Shown here piece by piece: positions 56,325 through 63,913 of a DNA stretch of 64,000 nucleotides. The DNA comes from Candidatus Zixiibacteriota bacterium. GTDB lineage: Bacteria; Zixibacteria; MSB-5A5; GN15; PGXB01. Where the stretch lies: the NCBI GenBank assembly GCA_016933955.1, contig JAFGTT010000032.1:209264-273263 (forward strand). The letters run 5' to 3'. The notes beneath the pieces were generated by a model. It was not told the origin of the DNA. It was given only the letters and a program-made list of their open reading frames with translations, and searched no databases. Every line of letters begins with the position of its first letter. Positions within the stretch are counted from its first letter, which is position 1. Both the position numbers and the translations under genes were made by a program.

Positions 56325-57558
56325 TTCCCAGCATATTCCTGCGCAACAACTCCAGGGCGGCGTAAACCGATCTGTTACGATTCATTTCGCGGTCGCGGGT
56401 CAGTTGAAACTTTCGTGAAATCACCCCGGCCGACGAGGCTACGGCCGCAAAAACCGTCCCAACCGGCTTCTCCTCAGTCCCCCCATCCGGCCCCGCGACT
56501 CCCGTTATGGACAAACCATACTCGCAACCCGAACGCTTCCTGATACCGACCGCCATAGCCTCGGCCGTCTCGGCCGAAACCGCCCCAAATCTATCGATAA
56601 TCTCCGCAGGGATATCCAGCAGTTCTATTTTCGACCGGTTGGAATAGGTCACCACCCCCCGGTCAAAATAGGCCGATGAACCCGGAATATCGGTGATCCT
56701 GGCCGCCAGCAGTCCGGCCGTGCATGATTCGGCGGTGGCCAGTTTGGCTCCCCGTTCCTTCAGCAAACGACCGATCACTCCCTCCAGGCAATCATTATTT
56801 TCCCCGTATATATATTTCCCGACCAATCCTCTCAATTTCTCCGCCAGTTCCTCGGCCGCCTTGCTGACCTCATCCCCATCGGTCCCGTAGGTCATAATCC
56901 GCAGATCCACACCTCCATAAGCCGGCAGATAGGCCAGATGAATGGTCTCGGACAACTTAATATAAGGCGTGATTTTCTCGGCCAGAGCCGATTCGATTAT
57001 CCCTGTCGTCCGAAGTTTAATCGTCCGAATAAACTGCTTGCTGATATGACTCTCGAGATACGGTATCATTTCTTCGGATGCAATTACCTGCATCTCGCGG
57101 GGAACTCCCGGAAGCGAAATAAATATCTTACCGCCATCGTTAATGACGATTCCGACCGCCGAACCGATCCGGTTGGGAAGATAAATCGCCCCCTGGGGCA
57201 GAAGAGCCTGGTTTTGGTTGATCGACGGCATTTCAATCCCGCGCGCGGCAAAACGTTTTCGGATATCCTCCAGAACCTCTTCATGGAAAACCAGATTGCG
57301 TTTGAAAACCTTGACAATTGCACGCTTGGTGATATCATCATCGGTCGGTCCCAGTCCCCCGGTGGTGATAACAATATCCGCCCGCTTCAAAGCCAGATAA
57401 AAAACCTCTTCCATTTTTTTGGCATCATCACCCACAGCCGTTTTATATACCACCGGCAAACCGATCTCCATCAGTTTCCCGGCAATAAACGGGGAATTGG
57501 TATCAATCGTGTGGCCCGAGATGATTTCATCGCCGATAGTGATTATTTCGACATCCAT
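56317..57558 (-). CDS. cinA: CinA-family nicotinamide-nucleotide amidohydrolase/ADP-ribose pyrophosphatase
   Basis: A 413-residue two-domain protein. The N-terminal MoCF-like part contains ITIGDEIISGHTIDTNSPFI, GGLGPTDDDITKRAI and LPGVPREMQ; the C-terminal CinA domain has LATAESCTAGLLAARITDIPG and YGLSITGVAGPDGGTEEKPVGTVF. CinA recycles pyridine nucleotides by deamidating NMN. It lies between pgpA and thpR in the classic pgsA-cinA-recA neighbourhood. It follows the pgpA start by 21 bases. Confidence 0.96.
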   Translation of the reverse strand: MDVEIITIGDEIISGHTIDTNSPFIAGKLMEIGLPVVYKTAVGDDAKKMEEVFYLALKRADIVITTGGLGPTDDDITKRAIVKVFKRNLVFHEEVLEDIRKRFAARGIEMPSINQNQALLPQGAIYLPNRIGSAVGIVINDGGKIFISLPGVPREMQVIASEEMIPYLESHISKQFIRTIKLRTTGIIESALAEKITPYIKLSETIHLAYLPAYGGVDLRIMTYGTDGDEVSKAAEELAEKLRGLVGKYIYGENNDCLEGVIGRLLKERGAKLATAESCTAGLLAARITDIPGSSAYFDRGVVTYSNRSKIELLDIPAEIIDRFGAVSAETAEAMAVGIRKRSGCEYGLSITGVAGPDGGTEEKPVGTVFAAVASSAGVISRKFQLTRDREMNRNRSVYAALELLRRNMLGIE

Positions 57559-57579
57559 GTTAACTCTTTCCTCGCCGGA

Positions 57580-58050
57580 TTAAGCTCCCCCAATATAATG
57601 ATTTATGATATATACCGTCAATTGGGTTAACAGGTTCGCCTGAATTCCCGCCACCACGTCATCGGCCGTCACTCCCCACCCCCGGGGTAGTCGCTCGGCA
57701 GCATTGGCCGGCCAGATTTTGACCGCATCCAGTAGCCGAAAATATATAAAAGCCAGACCGAAATTAAGAAGCGAATACGGCACCAGAATCAACGTGATAA
57801 ACATCCCCGCCCACTCATCGATCACAATCCGTTTGGCGTCATGACCGTAAATTTTCTCCGCCTCCCCCGCCAGAAAAACCGAGATTACAGTCGCCGCCAC
57901 TGCGGCCATAATGGTTGCGGTTTCATGGCCTTTAAGGAAAAAACAGGCGATCAGCCAGGCCGGAATAGTCCCGGTGGAACCGGGGACTATTTTGCTGTAA
58001 CTGCAATAGAAACCCGATGCGAGAAATTTGATAATGGAATTCTTATTCAT
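57580..58050 (-). CDS. pgpA: Phosphatidylglycerophosphatase A
   Basis: A 156-residue membrane enzyme that dephosphorylates phosphatidylglycerophosphate. Motifs include GFYCSYSKIVPGSTGTIPAW, KRIVIDEWAGMFITL and LLDAVKIWPANAAERLPRGWGVTADDVVAGI, the canonical PgpA pattern with the conserved DD. Its ATG overlaps the pgsA stop as ATGA, giving a pgsA-pgpA pair that makes phosphatidylglycerol in two consecutive steps. Confidence 0.93.
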   Translation of the reverse strand: MNKNSIIKFLASGFYCSYSKIVPGSTGTIPAWLIACFFLKGHETATIMAAVAATVISVFLAGEAEKIYGHDAKRIVIDEWAGMFITLILVPYSLLNFGLAFIYFRLLDAVKIWPANAAERLPRGWGVTADDVVAGIQANLLTQLTVYIINHYIGGA

Positions 58051-58634
58051 CGCAGAACATTCTTCAGCATCGAGTAATATTTCACGGTATAATCAAAGCC
58101 GGTGTAAACCGTTATCAAGGTGGCCGCCCCCAGAAGAATATCGTACACCTCCTGCCGGTTGAAAATCAGCAACTCTTTTAGAGGGCTTTCCACCAGCGAG
58201 AAAAAGGCATCGAGCGTAATCACCAGAAGCATAAAAGTAATCGTGCTCATCTGTATAATTGTTTTCAGCTTGGCCAGGGTCGAGGCCGGTATGATCGAGC
58301 CTTTGTAAGCCGCCAGCGAGCGAATCCCCGTCACATAAAATTCCCGCGCGATAATCAGCATTACCATCCACGCCCGCGCAAATCCCAACGATACCAGCGC
58401 AATCAGGGCCGCCGAGACCAGAATTTTATCGGCCAGGGGATCCATAAATTTCCCGAATCCGGTGATAATCCCGTATTTGCGGGCATAATGCCCATCAGCA
58501 ATATCGGTGAGCGCCGCAACAACATATAATATAAAGCCGAAAATCCGGCTGTAAGCGTTGTCAATCAGGAAAAACGACATGAAAACGGGCGTCAGGATAA
58601 TCCGGCTGAGAGTCAATTTGTTGGGCATATTCAT
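58047..58634 (-). CDS. pgsA: CDP-diacylglycerol-glycerol-3-phosphate 3-phosphatidyltransferase
   Basis: A 195-residue CDP-alcohol phosphotransferase with six membrane segments. The signature is ALTDIADGHYARKYGIITGFGKFMDPLADKI, giving D-x2-D-G-x2-A-R-x8-G-x3-D-x3-D. It makes phosphatidylglycerophosphate from CDP-diacylglycerol. ATG 58634 has no Shine-Dalgarno sequence but a promoter just before it. It is the first gene of the operon pgsA-pgpA-cinA-thpR. Confidence 0.95.
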   Translation of the reverse strand: MNMPNKLTLSRIILTPVFMSFFLIDNAYSRIFGFILYVVAALTDIADGHYARKYGIITGFGKFMDPLADKILVSAALIALVSLGFARAWMVMLIIAREFYVTGIRSLAAYKGSIIPASTLAKLKTIIQMSTITFMLLVITLDAFFSLVESPLKELLIFNRQEVYDILLGAATLITVYTGFDYTVKYYSMLKNVLR

Positions 58635-58644
58635 GACAGAGGAG

Positions 58645-58673
58645 AATTTACTAAGATATCACATGGCTGTCAA
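58645..58673 (-). promoter_or_regulatory. pgsA operon promoter close to the start codon
   Basis: On the minus strand TTGACA and TAAATT are exactly 17 bases apart; the -10 box ends 10 bases before ATG 58634, so the mRNA would be nearly leaderless. Confidence 0.55.
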
Positions 58674-58736
58674 TCGGATTTGCCGACTCCCCTGTCCATC
58701 CGATTTTCCACTGAAAAAGTAGCCGGAGTATAAGAC

Positions 58737-58765
58737 GGCCGGGGCTGATTAATAAAGCCCCGGCC
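58737..58765 (-). terminator. Stem-loop after the small secreted protein gene
   Basis: GGCCGGGGCT and AGCCCCGGCC form a perfect 10-base stem immediately past the stop codon on the minus strand. It lacks a clean T-run, so termination may be weak or factor-assisted. Confidence 0.6.
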
Positions 58766-58773
58766 CGAAGATT

Positions 58774-59283
58774 TTATTTCTTTTCCATTTTCGTTTCCGC
58801 CGGCTTGCGGACAAAAATCATGGTATTGTCATCCGGTTTCTCGGCAAAATCGGTCGGCCGTTTGCTGTCGGGTGAATACCTGATCTCCAGCGTGTCGGCC
58901 GTATGGAACCGATAAATACAAAACAGCGTTGTCCATTCCGAGCCCGGACCGCCGCATTCCCCGACACATAAATCAATCGCCGCCGGAGTCGCGGTCTTAT
59001 CCAGTTTGTACGGCCCGGTCACCGATGAGGCGGTTCCCTCGATCGGTTTATCGGCCCGGGTATACTTGCCGTCCGACCCGATAATCAGACTCCCCCCGGC
59101 CAGCATTTTGGTCGGAAGCATCGTCCATTCACCAATAATCGACGGTTGCTCGGCCGCCGCTTGTTCGGCCGGTGCTTTCTCCTGAACCGCCGGTTCGGTC
59201 TTCTGATCCGAGGCCTGTCCGCAGACCACCAGAACCGGCAGGGTCAGAATTAAAACAAACAAAAAAACAAGACTCTTTTTCAT
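58774..59283 (-). CDS. Small exported protein, possibly lipid-anchored
   Basis: A 169-residue protein with a hydrophobic leader (MKKSLVFLFVLILTLPVLVVCGQAS), an Ala/Glu/Gln-rich linker, then a beta-rich domain (IIGEWTMLPTKMLAGGSLIIGSDGKYTRA). The domain recalls lipocalin-like single-barrel families. The Cys at the leader end may be lipidated, but the residue before it is Val, which is weak for a lipobox. I start at ATG 59283, after GGGAC; a longer frame to 59544 lacks a credible start. Confidence 0.6.
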   Translation of the reverse strand: MKKSLVFLFVLILTLPVLVVCGQASDQKTEPAVQEKAPAEQAAAEQPSIIGEWTMLPTKMLAGGSLIIGSDGKYTRADKPIEGTASSVTGPYKLDKTATPAAIDLCVGECGGPGSEWTTLFCIYRFHTADTLEIRYSPDSKRPTDFAEKPDDNTMIFVRKPAETKMEKK

Positions 59284-59674
59284 GGCATGTCCCTCGCTGT
59301 TGATATTAAAGATTCCCTCTATTTCTGCATTGTTAAAACATTTTAAAATATTAGGCAAGGTTTTTCCCGGCGATTTTCCCTCATTTCCAAATATTTCTCC
59401 CCAACTACTGTGTAATTTTCCCGGTTTGAATAAACAGCTCGTCAAAAACAGATTGCCGATTTCTCGGTCGTATATTATACATGCAAATAAAGTGTTTTGG
59501 AAACACATACACAGCGACCTTACCCCGATTGACATACCGACCATCCCGCTCCAATGGGTTGGGTTTCCTGAATATGGTAAGTTATGGCTTATTATTAGGG
59601 ATTAATATGAATCCATGCAAATCTGAATAAATCCTGAAATCTATAAAATATAAATTGTCTTATGGAGTAACAAG
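59284..59674. other. AT-rich gene-free region upstream of the nuclease-like gene
   Basis: No gene is visible in about 390 bases. It must carry the promoters of the divergent exported protein and of the nuclease-like gene. A GGAG ribosome site lies before ATG 59675. No repeat was noticed. Confidence 0.35.
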
Positions 59675-60439
59675 ATGCAAACAAAAATGAAGAACTGGAA
59701 TGGTAAAGAAATACCCTGCGCCCGAAGCCGGGGCGGCGTGATTGCCGCCACCCATCCCTATCATAATCTGATTAGCACCGACTGCACTCCCTGGCCGCCC
59801 CCCGAAATAACTCAAAAGCTGTACAAGAGCCGCCATGCCGGAGCCTTTGGCGATGAAGATGCCAAAATCGCAAGTTCAGGACTCGGTTACTACTGCGATC
59901 TTCAGTCTCTTCACAGCGAGGATGCTATTACCTGGTCGGTGTTCGGCACGGCCGCACGGGCTGACACTCGCATAAAAGAAGCCTGGCTCTCCGAACTGTT
60001 TGATCTTTTAAACCTGCCGGATATTCAGACCCAAAAAGCCGAAATCTATCTCTGGCGGCGTATTCCTCATCCGGATACTCTTGTTTCCGGCGGCCCGGAA
60101 ATCGACATGGGTATTTTAACCGCCAATGCGCTTTTTCTCGGAGAGGCCAAATGGCTGTCGGATGTCGGAGGCTCTCAGGGCAAATTAAAAAATAAAAACC
60201 AGATTCAACTTCGCGGCGAATTTCTTCTGAAGTATGGCAAGACACTTTTCCGGGATCGTCCTTATCTGGTGGTATTCGGCATCAGCCTGTCGCAGGGATC
60301 AATCAAAGACGCAACGCCTGACGGAATCATTTTCCAATCGACTATATGGGAGAAAGTCTGCGCCCTCAAGTCTCATCCCCTGTATGATGAAGTCAATAGA
60401 TATTATGAGTGGAAAAAAGCCAATACGCAGATAAGATGA
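59675..60439 (+). CDS. PD-(D/E)XK nuclease-superfamily protein (orphan)
   Basis: A 254-residue protein with a probable restriction-endonuclease-like core. A conserved helix LHSEDAITWSVF (Glu82) precedes GGPEIDMGILTANALFLGEAKWL, giving the D144...E157-x-K159 active-site spacing typical of PD-(D/E)XK enzymes. The N-terminal ~60 residues are unusual (HPYHNLISTDCTPWPPPEIT). No methyltransferase or helicase gene is adjacent. It lies alone, next to a repeat-flanked cassette, so an accessory or defence role is plausible but unproven. Confidence 0.65.
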   Translation: MQTKMKNWNGKEIPCARSRGGVIAATHPYHNLISTDCTPWPPPEITQKLYKSRHAGAFGDEDAKIASSGLGYYCDLQSLHSEDAITWSVFGTAARADTRIKEAWLSELFDLLNLPDIQTQKAEIYLWRRIPHPDTLVSGGPEIDMGILTANALFLGEAKWLSDVGGSQGKLKNKNQIQLRGEFLLKYGKTLFRDRPYLVVFGISLSQGSIKDATPDGIIFQSTIWEKVCALKSHPLYDEVNRYYEWKKANTQIR

Positions 60440-60601
60440 CTCCTGCGGATAAGGGATTCTGGCCTGTTACAGTTCTCTGTTCCGAGTGAATGAATTTCAA
60501 CCGATTTGGCGAGAAACCCGATAATTATTTTCCATCATTATTTCCAACGTATTGTTTTATTACTTCCCGACACATTTTCCTGTCATTCCCAACCCCTTTT
60601 T

Positions 60602-60669
60602 TGTCATTCCCGACCTGATCGGGAATCCATCTTCATCCCCTCTTGAGAGGGGTGGATCCGCCGAAGGCA
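60602..60669 (+). repeat. Dispersed hairpin repeat, copy A (partial)
   Basis: This copy begins with GTCATTCCCGACCTGATCGGG and continues through the CCCCTCTTGAGAGGGG palindrome to CCGCCGAAGGCA. The ATTCCC...GGGAAT unit recalls Neisseria dRS3-type repeats. The third hairpin (…TATGCC…GGCGG) is missing here. A solitary GTCATTCCC unit lies 21 bases upstream. Confidence 0.85.
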
Positions 60670-60734
60670 GGATAAGCTGACGATATCTATAAAACTCCTC
60701 CGAATAGACATTTTTCCGATTAGTAAAAAAACTC

Positions 60735-60763
60735 TTGACATACTGACCCACAGTCATTATATT
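60735..60763 (+). promoter_or_regulatory. Promoter of the TetR-ferredoxin-MFS cassette
   Basis: A perfect TTGACA at 60735 and TATATT at 60758 are exactly 17 bases apart. The -10 lies inside a palindromic operator. Confidence 0.75.
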
Positions 60764-60771
60764 AATGACTG
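60751..60771 (+). promoter_or_regulatory. TetR-type operator, perfect palindrome over the -10
   Basis: Half-sites CAGTCATTA and TAATGACTG are perfect inverted repeats with a three-base spacer TAT. The size and place fit a TetR-family dimer repressing its own operon. Confidence 0.7.
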
Positions 60772-60780
60772 GAGGTCATT
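60764..60780 (+). promoter_or_regulatory. Second, overlapping inverted repeat covering the ribosome site
   Basis: AATGAC and GTCATT form a perfect 6-base inverted repeat around TGGAG, which includes the GGAGG Shine-Dalgarno sequence of the tetR-like gene. It reuses one arm of the main operator. Confidence 0.45.
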
Positions 60781-60785
60781 AAAAC

Positions 60786-61454
60786 ATGGTGAAATTTACG
60801 CATGGCAGGCGAAAAAAAGGTGGTGCCGGTTCGAAGCGCCGCCGACTGCGCCCCGAAGCGCGTCGGATAGAATTGCTCGAGGCCGCCCTTAGCGTCCTGA
60901 GAAGCCGGGACCCTATAAATGCGCGTGTCGAGGATGTGACCGGGGCCGCGGGAGCGGCCAAGGGGACTTTTTATCTCTATTTTCCATCCTGGGAAGATAT
61001 GCTTGTTGAAGTTCGCGCACACCTTCTATCGAAATACATATCCGAAATGCAAAAAAGATTTGCGGGCGAAGCACTCTCTGACTGGTGGGACACATTCGAA
61101 AAAGAGTGCATTCACTTCATCGATTTCATTGTGGAACTCGGCGATCTGCACAAAGCTATCTTTCACGGACCAATTGCGGATCGGCCTATCGACACCGCCA
61201 TATCCTCCAATACGATTATTACCCGGATATTGAAGACAGGAATCGAATCCGGCGCCTGTCGACTTGTTGAAATCGACGCTTCGGCCAGGCTCCTCTTCTC
61301 GGTGTTACATACTACAGCAGACAGCGTTGTTCAAACGGGTGACCGTAAACATTATCTCAATTCGATGCTTGATCTACTGAGGGCCTGGCTTGCCCCCTCC
61401 CCGGCGACAATGAAACAAAGAATATCTTCCCCCCGAAGGAAACGTAATAAATGA
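60786..61454 (+). CDS. TetR/AcrR-family transcriptional regulator
   Basis: A 222-residue regulator. A basic N terminus leads into the TetR helix-turn-helix (INARVEDVTGAAGAAKGTFYLYFPSWEDML), the usual AAKGTFYLYF form of the recognition helix. The C-terminal ligand-binding part is divergent. It heads a three-gene operon and has a palindromic operator over its own promoter, so it most likely represses the cassette until an effector binds. Its stop overlaps the ferredoxin start as ATGA. Confidence 0.92.
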   Translation: MVKFTHGRRKKGGAGSKRRRLRPEARRIELLEAALSVLRSRDPINARVEDVTGAAGAAKGTFYLYFPSWEDMLVEVRAHLLSKYISEMQKRFAGEALSDWWDTFEKECIHFIDFIVELGDLHKAIFHGPIADRPIDTAISSNTIITRILKTGIESGACRLVEIDASARLLFSVLHTTADSVVQTGDRKHYLNSMLDLLRAWLAPSPATMKQRISSPRRKRNK

Positions 61455-61795
61455 TTGAACAGAAAAAACATATCGAGGTTAACCGTCTCGTTAACGCGAA
61501 ATCGGACCGTTGGATTCCGGTTATTGATTTGGGACGTTGCAAAGGATGTGGCAAATGCGTTGAAGCCTGTCCCCGGGGTGTATTGGAAGTTCGCAGGATA
61601 AATTCCGCCGATTATGAACAACTGGGATGGATTGCCCGAATGAGAATTCGACATCACGGTATGCAGGTTGCTTATGCGGTCGGTACCGTCGACTGTCAAT
61701 CATGCGGCCGATGTCTCGAAGTATGCCGAAAGCAAGCCATACATTTAGGTCCCCTGATCTCTGATGCAACTCAAGCGTACCGGCAAAATCATTGA
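61451..61795 (+). CDS. 2[4Fe-4S] ferredoxin-like protein
   Basis: A 114-residue protein with two cluster motifs, CKGCGKCVEACP (from residue 30) and CQSCGRCLEVCR (from residue 82), separated by about 40 residues instead of the usual short linker. The long insertion contains several Arg and His residues (RMRIRHHGMQ). It is translationally coupled to the TetR gene and ends within a few bases of the MFS gene, an unusual arrangement that suggests a redox step tied to efflux. Confidence 0.85.
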   Translation: MIEQKKHIEVNRLVNAKSDRWIPVIDLGRCKGCGKCVEACPRGVLEVRRINSADYEQLGWIARMRIRHHGMQVAYAVGTVDCQSCGRCLEVCRKQAIHLGPLISDATQAYRQNH

Positions 61796-61815
61796 ATAAG
61801 GAGATTGACACACTA

Positions 61816-63366
61816 ATGTTACTGAAGGAAAAAGAAATCGCGGACACGGGAATAACAACAATCTACTCGCGCCGATGGCAGGCTTTTTCGGTCCTGGCAC
61901 TGGCGGTTCTGATCGTGGTCCTCGACCATATGGTGCTTAATGTTGCTCTGCCGACATTGCAACGTCAGATGGGAACAACGCTCTCCGAACTGCAGTGGAT
62001 CGTTGACGCCTACATTTTGGCGTTTGCCACATTGCTATTGACGATGGGGGCGCTGGGTGACCGCATCGGTCACACGGCTATGCTCCGCGCCGGGATGTCC
62101 CTCTTCGGTCTGGCGAGTCTGTCCGGGGCGTTTGCCGGTTCCGTATGGCAGTTGATAGTTGCGCGCGTCTTCATGGGTGCGGGCGCGGCGATGATTATGC
62201 CCGCCACACTGGCAATCATTTCGAGTATATTCCCCCCTGAAGAACGCGGCAAAGCCATCGGTGCCTGGGGTGCGATGAACGGCCTCGGTGTCGTCCTCGG
62301 TCCCCTTCTCGGGGGATGGTTGCTTGAGCACTTCAACTGGAGCGCGATATTCCTTATAAATGTGCCGGTCGTTATCACGGCTTTGGCCGCGGGATTTTTC
62401 CTGATACCCAAAAACAACACTCGCGCCCGACGCCACATTGATTTACCCGGAACCGCTCTGTCGGCGGCAACCATCTTCTTACTGGTATTTGGTATCATCA
62501 AAGGAACCGACCTTGGTTGGGCACACCCCCTGGTGTATGGAGCGCTGATATTGGCTTTAATCTCCGGTTTATTTTTCTATCTGCGGGAGAGACGGACTGA
62601 CTTCCCGATGATAGACCTCTCCCTTTTCAAAAATCCGCATTTGTTGGCTGGGAGCGGCAGTATCGCTATCATGACTTTCGCCATGTTCGGCGTCCTGTTT
62701 GCTTTGACGCTGTACATGCAGTTTGTCAAAACCTACTCGCCCATGGAGACCGGCCTCCGCTTTCTCCCAATGGCCGTCGGCTACGCCTTCGGTTCTGTTT
62801 CCAGTCACCGCAGTGTTCTGCGCTGGGGAACCAGGACGGTAGTGGCATGGGGCTTTGCAGGAATGGCAATGCTGGCTCCGCTTATCGCTTTCTGGCAATC
62901 GGCGACTCCCTTCTGGCTCATCGGTCTCTGTGTAGGCTTACTCAGTTTTTGCCTCGGGAATATCATGACGCCTGCGCTTAATATCGTGTTGGGAGCGGTG
63001 CCGAAAGAAAGAGCCGGGATCGGCTCGGCCATCGGCAATATCTCTTTTCAGCTGGGAGGGGCTTTTGGCGTTGCCGCTCTGGGAGCAGTGCTTGGCAGTA
63101 TCTACCGCTTTCGAATGGATACAGCATTGGATGGGAATGCGTTTTTTTCGGTTCAAGTGATTCAGGGCGCAAAAGAATCGCTCGGTTCCGCCGTTGTCCT
63201 GGCCGGCGCTTTACCGGTGGAAGCCGGACAAAAACTGTTATTACTGGCCAGGGCCACTTTTATGAGTGGCTGGCTGATAGTTTTTTTGGCCATTTGTTGC
63301 GTCGGAATAGTCGGGCTGGTATTCGCGCTAAGGCGTATGCCACCGCGTGATATATTAAAGCAATAA
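61816..63366 (+). CDS. MFS drug efflux transporter, DHA2 (EmrB/QacA) type
   Basis: A 516-residue protein with about 14 membrane helices. Motif A is LGDRIGHTAMLRAG and the family-specific HVAxxxL/D motif region is LDHMVLNVALPTLQRQMG; motif C is GPLLGGWLLEHFNW. This is the QacA/EmrB-like drug:H+ antiporter family. I choose ATG 61816 with GGAG 12 bases ahead; a TTG eight codons upstream overlaps the ferredoxin gene and is less likely. It is the last gene of the repressed cassette. Confidence 0.92.
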   Translation: MLLKEKEIADTGITTIYSRRWQAFSVLALAVLIVVLDHMVLNVALPTLQRQMGTTLSELQWIVDAYILAFATLLLTMGALGDRIGHTAMLRAGMSLFGLASLSGAFAGSVWQLIVARVFMGAGAAMIMPATLAIISSIFPPEERGKAIGAWGAMNGLGVVLGPLLGGWLLEHFNWSAIFLINVPVVITALAAGFFLIPKNNTRARRHIDLPGTALSAATIFLLVFGIIKGTDLGWAHPLVYGALILALISGLFFYLRERRTDFPMIDLSLFKNPHLLAGSGSIAIMTFAMFGVLFALTLYMQFVKTYSPMETGLRFLPMAVGYAFGSVSSHRSVLRWGTRTVVAWGFAGMAMLAPLIAFWQSATPFWLIGLCVGLLSFCLGNIMTPALNIVLGAVPKERAGIGSAIGNISFQLGGAFGVAALGAVLGSIYRFRMDTALDGNAFFSVQVIQGAKESLGSAVVLAGALPVEAGQKLLLLARATFMSGWLIVFLAICCVGIVGLVFALRRMPPRDILKQ

Positions 63367-63662
63367 TAATGGAGGATCGTTAAAAGCAAAATACAACAGA
63401 CCAGAACTCATGGCCTATTCAAAGACCGGGCATTTGCTGAATCTTTTAAAAAGTCGATTATGTCAGAGGCCCCATTACGAATCCGCCCGGTAGCCGCCTT
63501 TTAGTTCTCTCTTCATGCGACAGCCCCGTTTTTTCGTGGGCATCATACATTGTCATTTGGTGTCCGGCAAACGCCCTCGTTTGCCTGTTATAATCTTCCT
63601 GTCATTCTCGCATCGTTTTTTGTCATTCCCGAAAAAAGCCCGTCATTCCCAAGTTTCTTCTC
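63367..63662 (+). other. Non-coding stretch with GTCATTCC units and an inverted repeat
   Basis: No complete gene is visible. Just after the MFS stop, a GGAGGA sequence is followed by an open frame with no start codon, ending ...RIRPVAAF, which may be a decayed gene. Further on are single GTCATTCTC/GTCATTCCC units at 63601, 63621 and 63643, i.e. about every 20 bases, leading into repeat copy B. Confidence 0.5.
63566..63585 (+). repeat. Perfect inverted repeat GGCAAACG / CGTTTGCC
   Basis: An 8-base perfect stem around CCCT lies in the non-coding region after the MFS gene. It has no T-tail and may be another copy of a short interspersed element. Confidence 0.6.
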
Positions 63663-63746
63663 TGTCATTCCCGACCTGATCGGGAATCCATCTTCATCCC
63701 CTCTTGAGAGGGGTGGATCCGCCGAAGGCATTTATGCCGTAGGCGG
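63663..63746 (+). repeat. Dispersed hairpin repeat, copy B (full length)
   Basis: This copy contains all three hairpins: TCCCGA-CCTGA-TCGGGA, CCCCTCTT-GAGAGGGG, and CCGCC...GGCA-TTTA-TGCC...GGCGG. It is identical to copy A over their shared ~67 bases. Confidence 0.9.
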
Positions 63747-63913
63747 AGACAGGGTGTGTTATCCAATCTGCTTGACACACCCCTGAATCCCATCTCGAGA
63801 TGGAACTTTGAATATTTTCGTCGGCCACAGACTCCTTTCTCTGCCCCGCATTGAATCATTCCCACCGCCTTCATGTCATTCCCATTTCTATTCTGTCATT
63901 TCCGGAAAAAGTC
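63747..63913 (+). other. Spacer between repeat copies B and C
   Basis: About 167 bases without a gene. It contains a CCATCTCGAGATGG palindrome at 63790-63803 and more degenerate GTCATTCCC units near 63875 and 63893. Confidence 0.5.

Noticed and set aside
59284..59544. N-terminal extension of the small exported protein to 59544
   Set aside because: It places a well-formed signal peptide in the middle of the protein; ATG 59283 is the better start.
60560..60757. Minus-strand frame containing GFPIRSGMTKKG
   Set aside because: It is the reverse reading of the same repeat plus the TetR promoter, and is not a gene.
63550..63786. Open frame of 78 codons containing VIPDLIGNPSSSP
   Set aside because: It is only the translation of the GTCATTCCCGACCTGATCGGGAAT repeat; this peptide recurs as a spurious prediction wherever such repeats occur, and there is no ribosome site.
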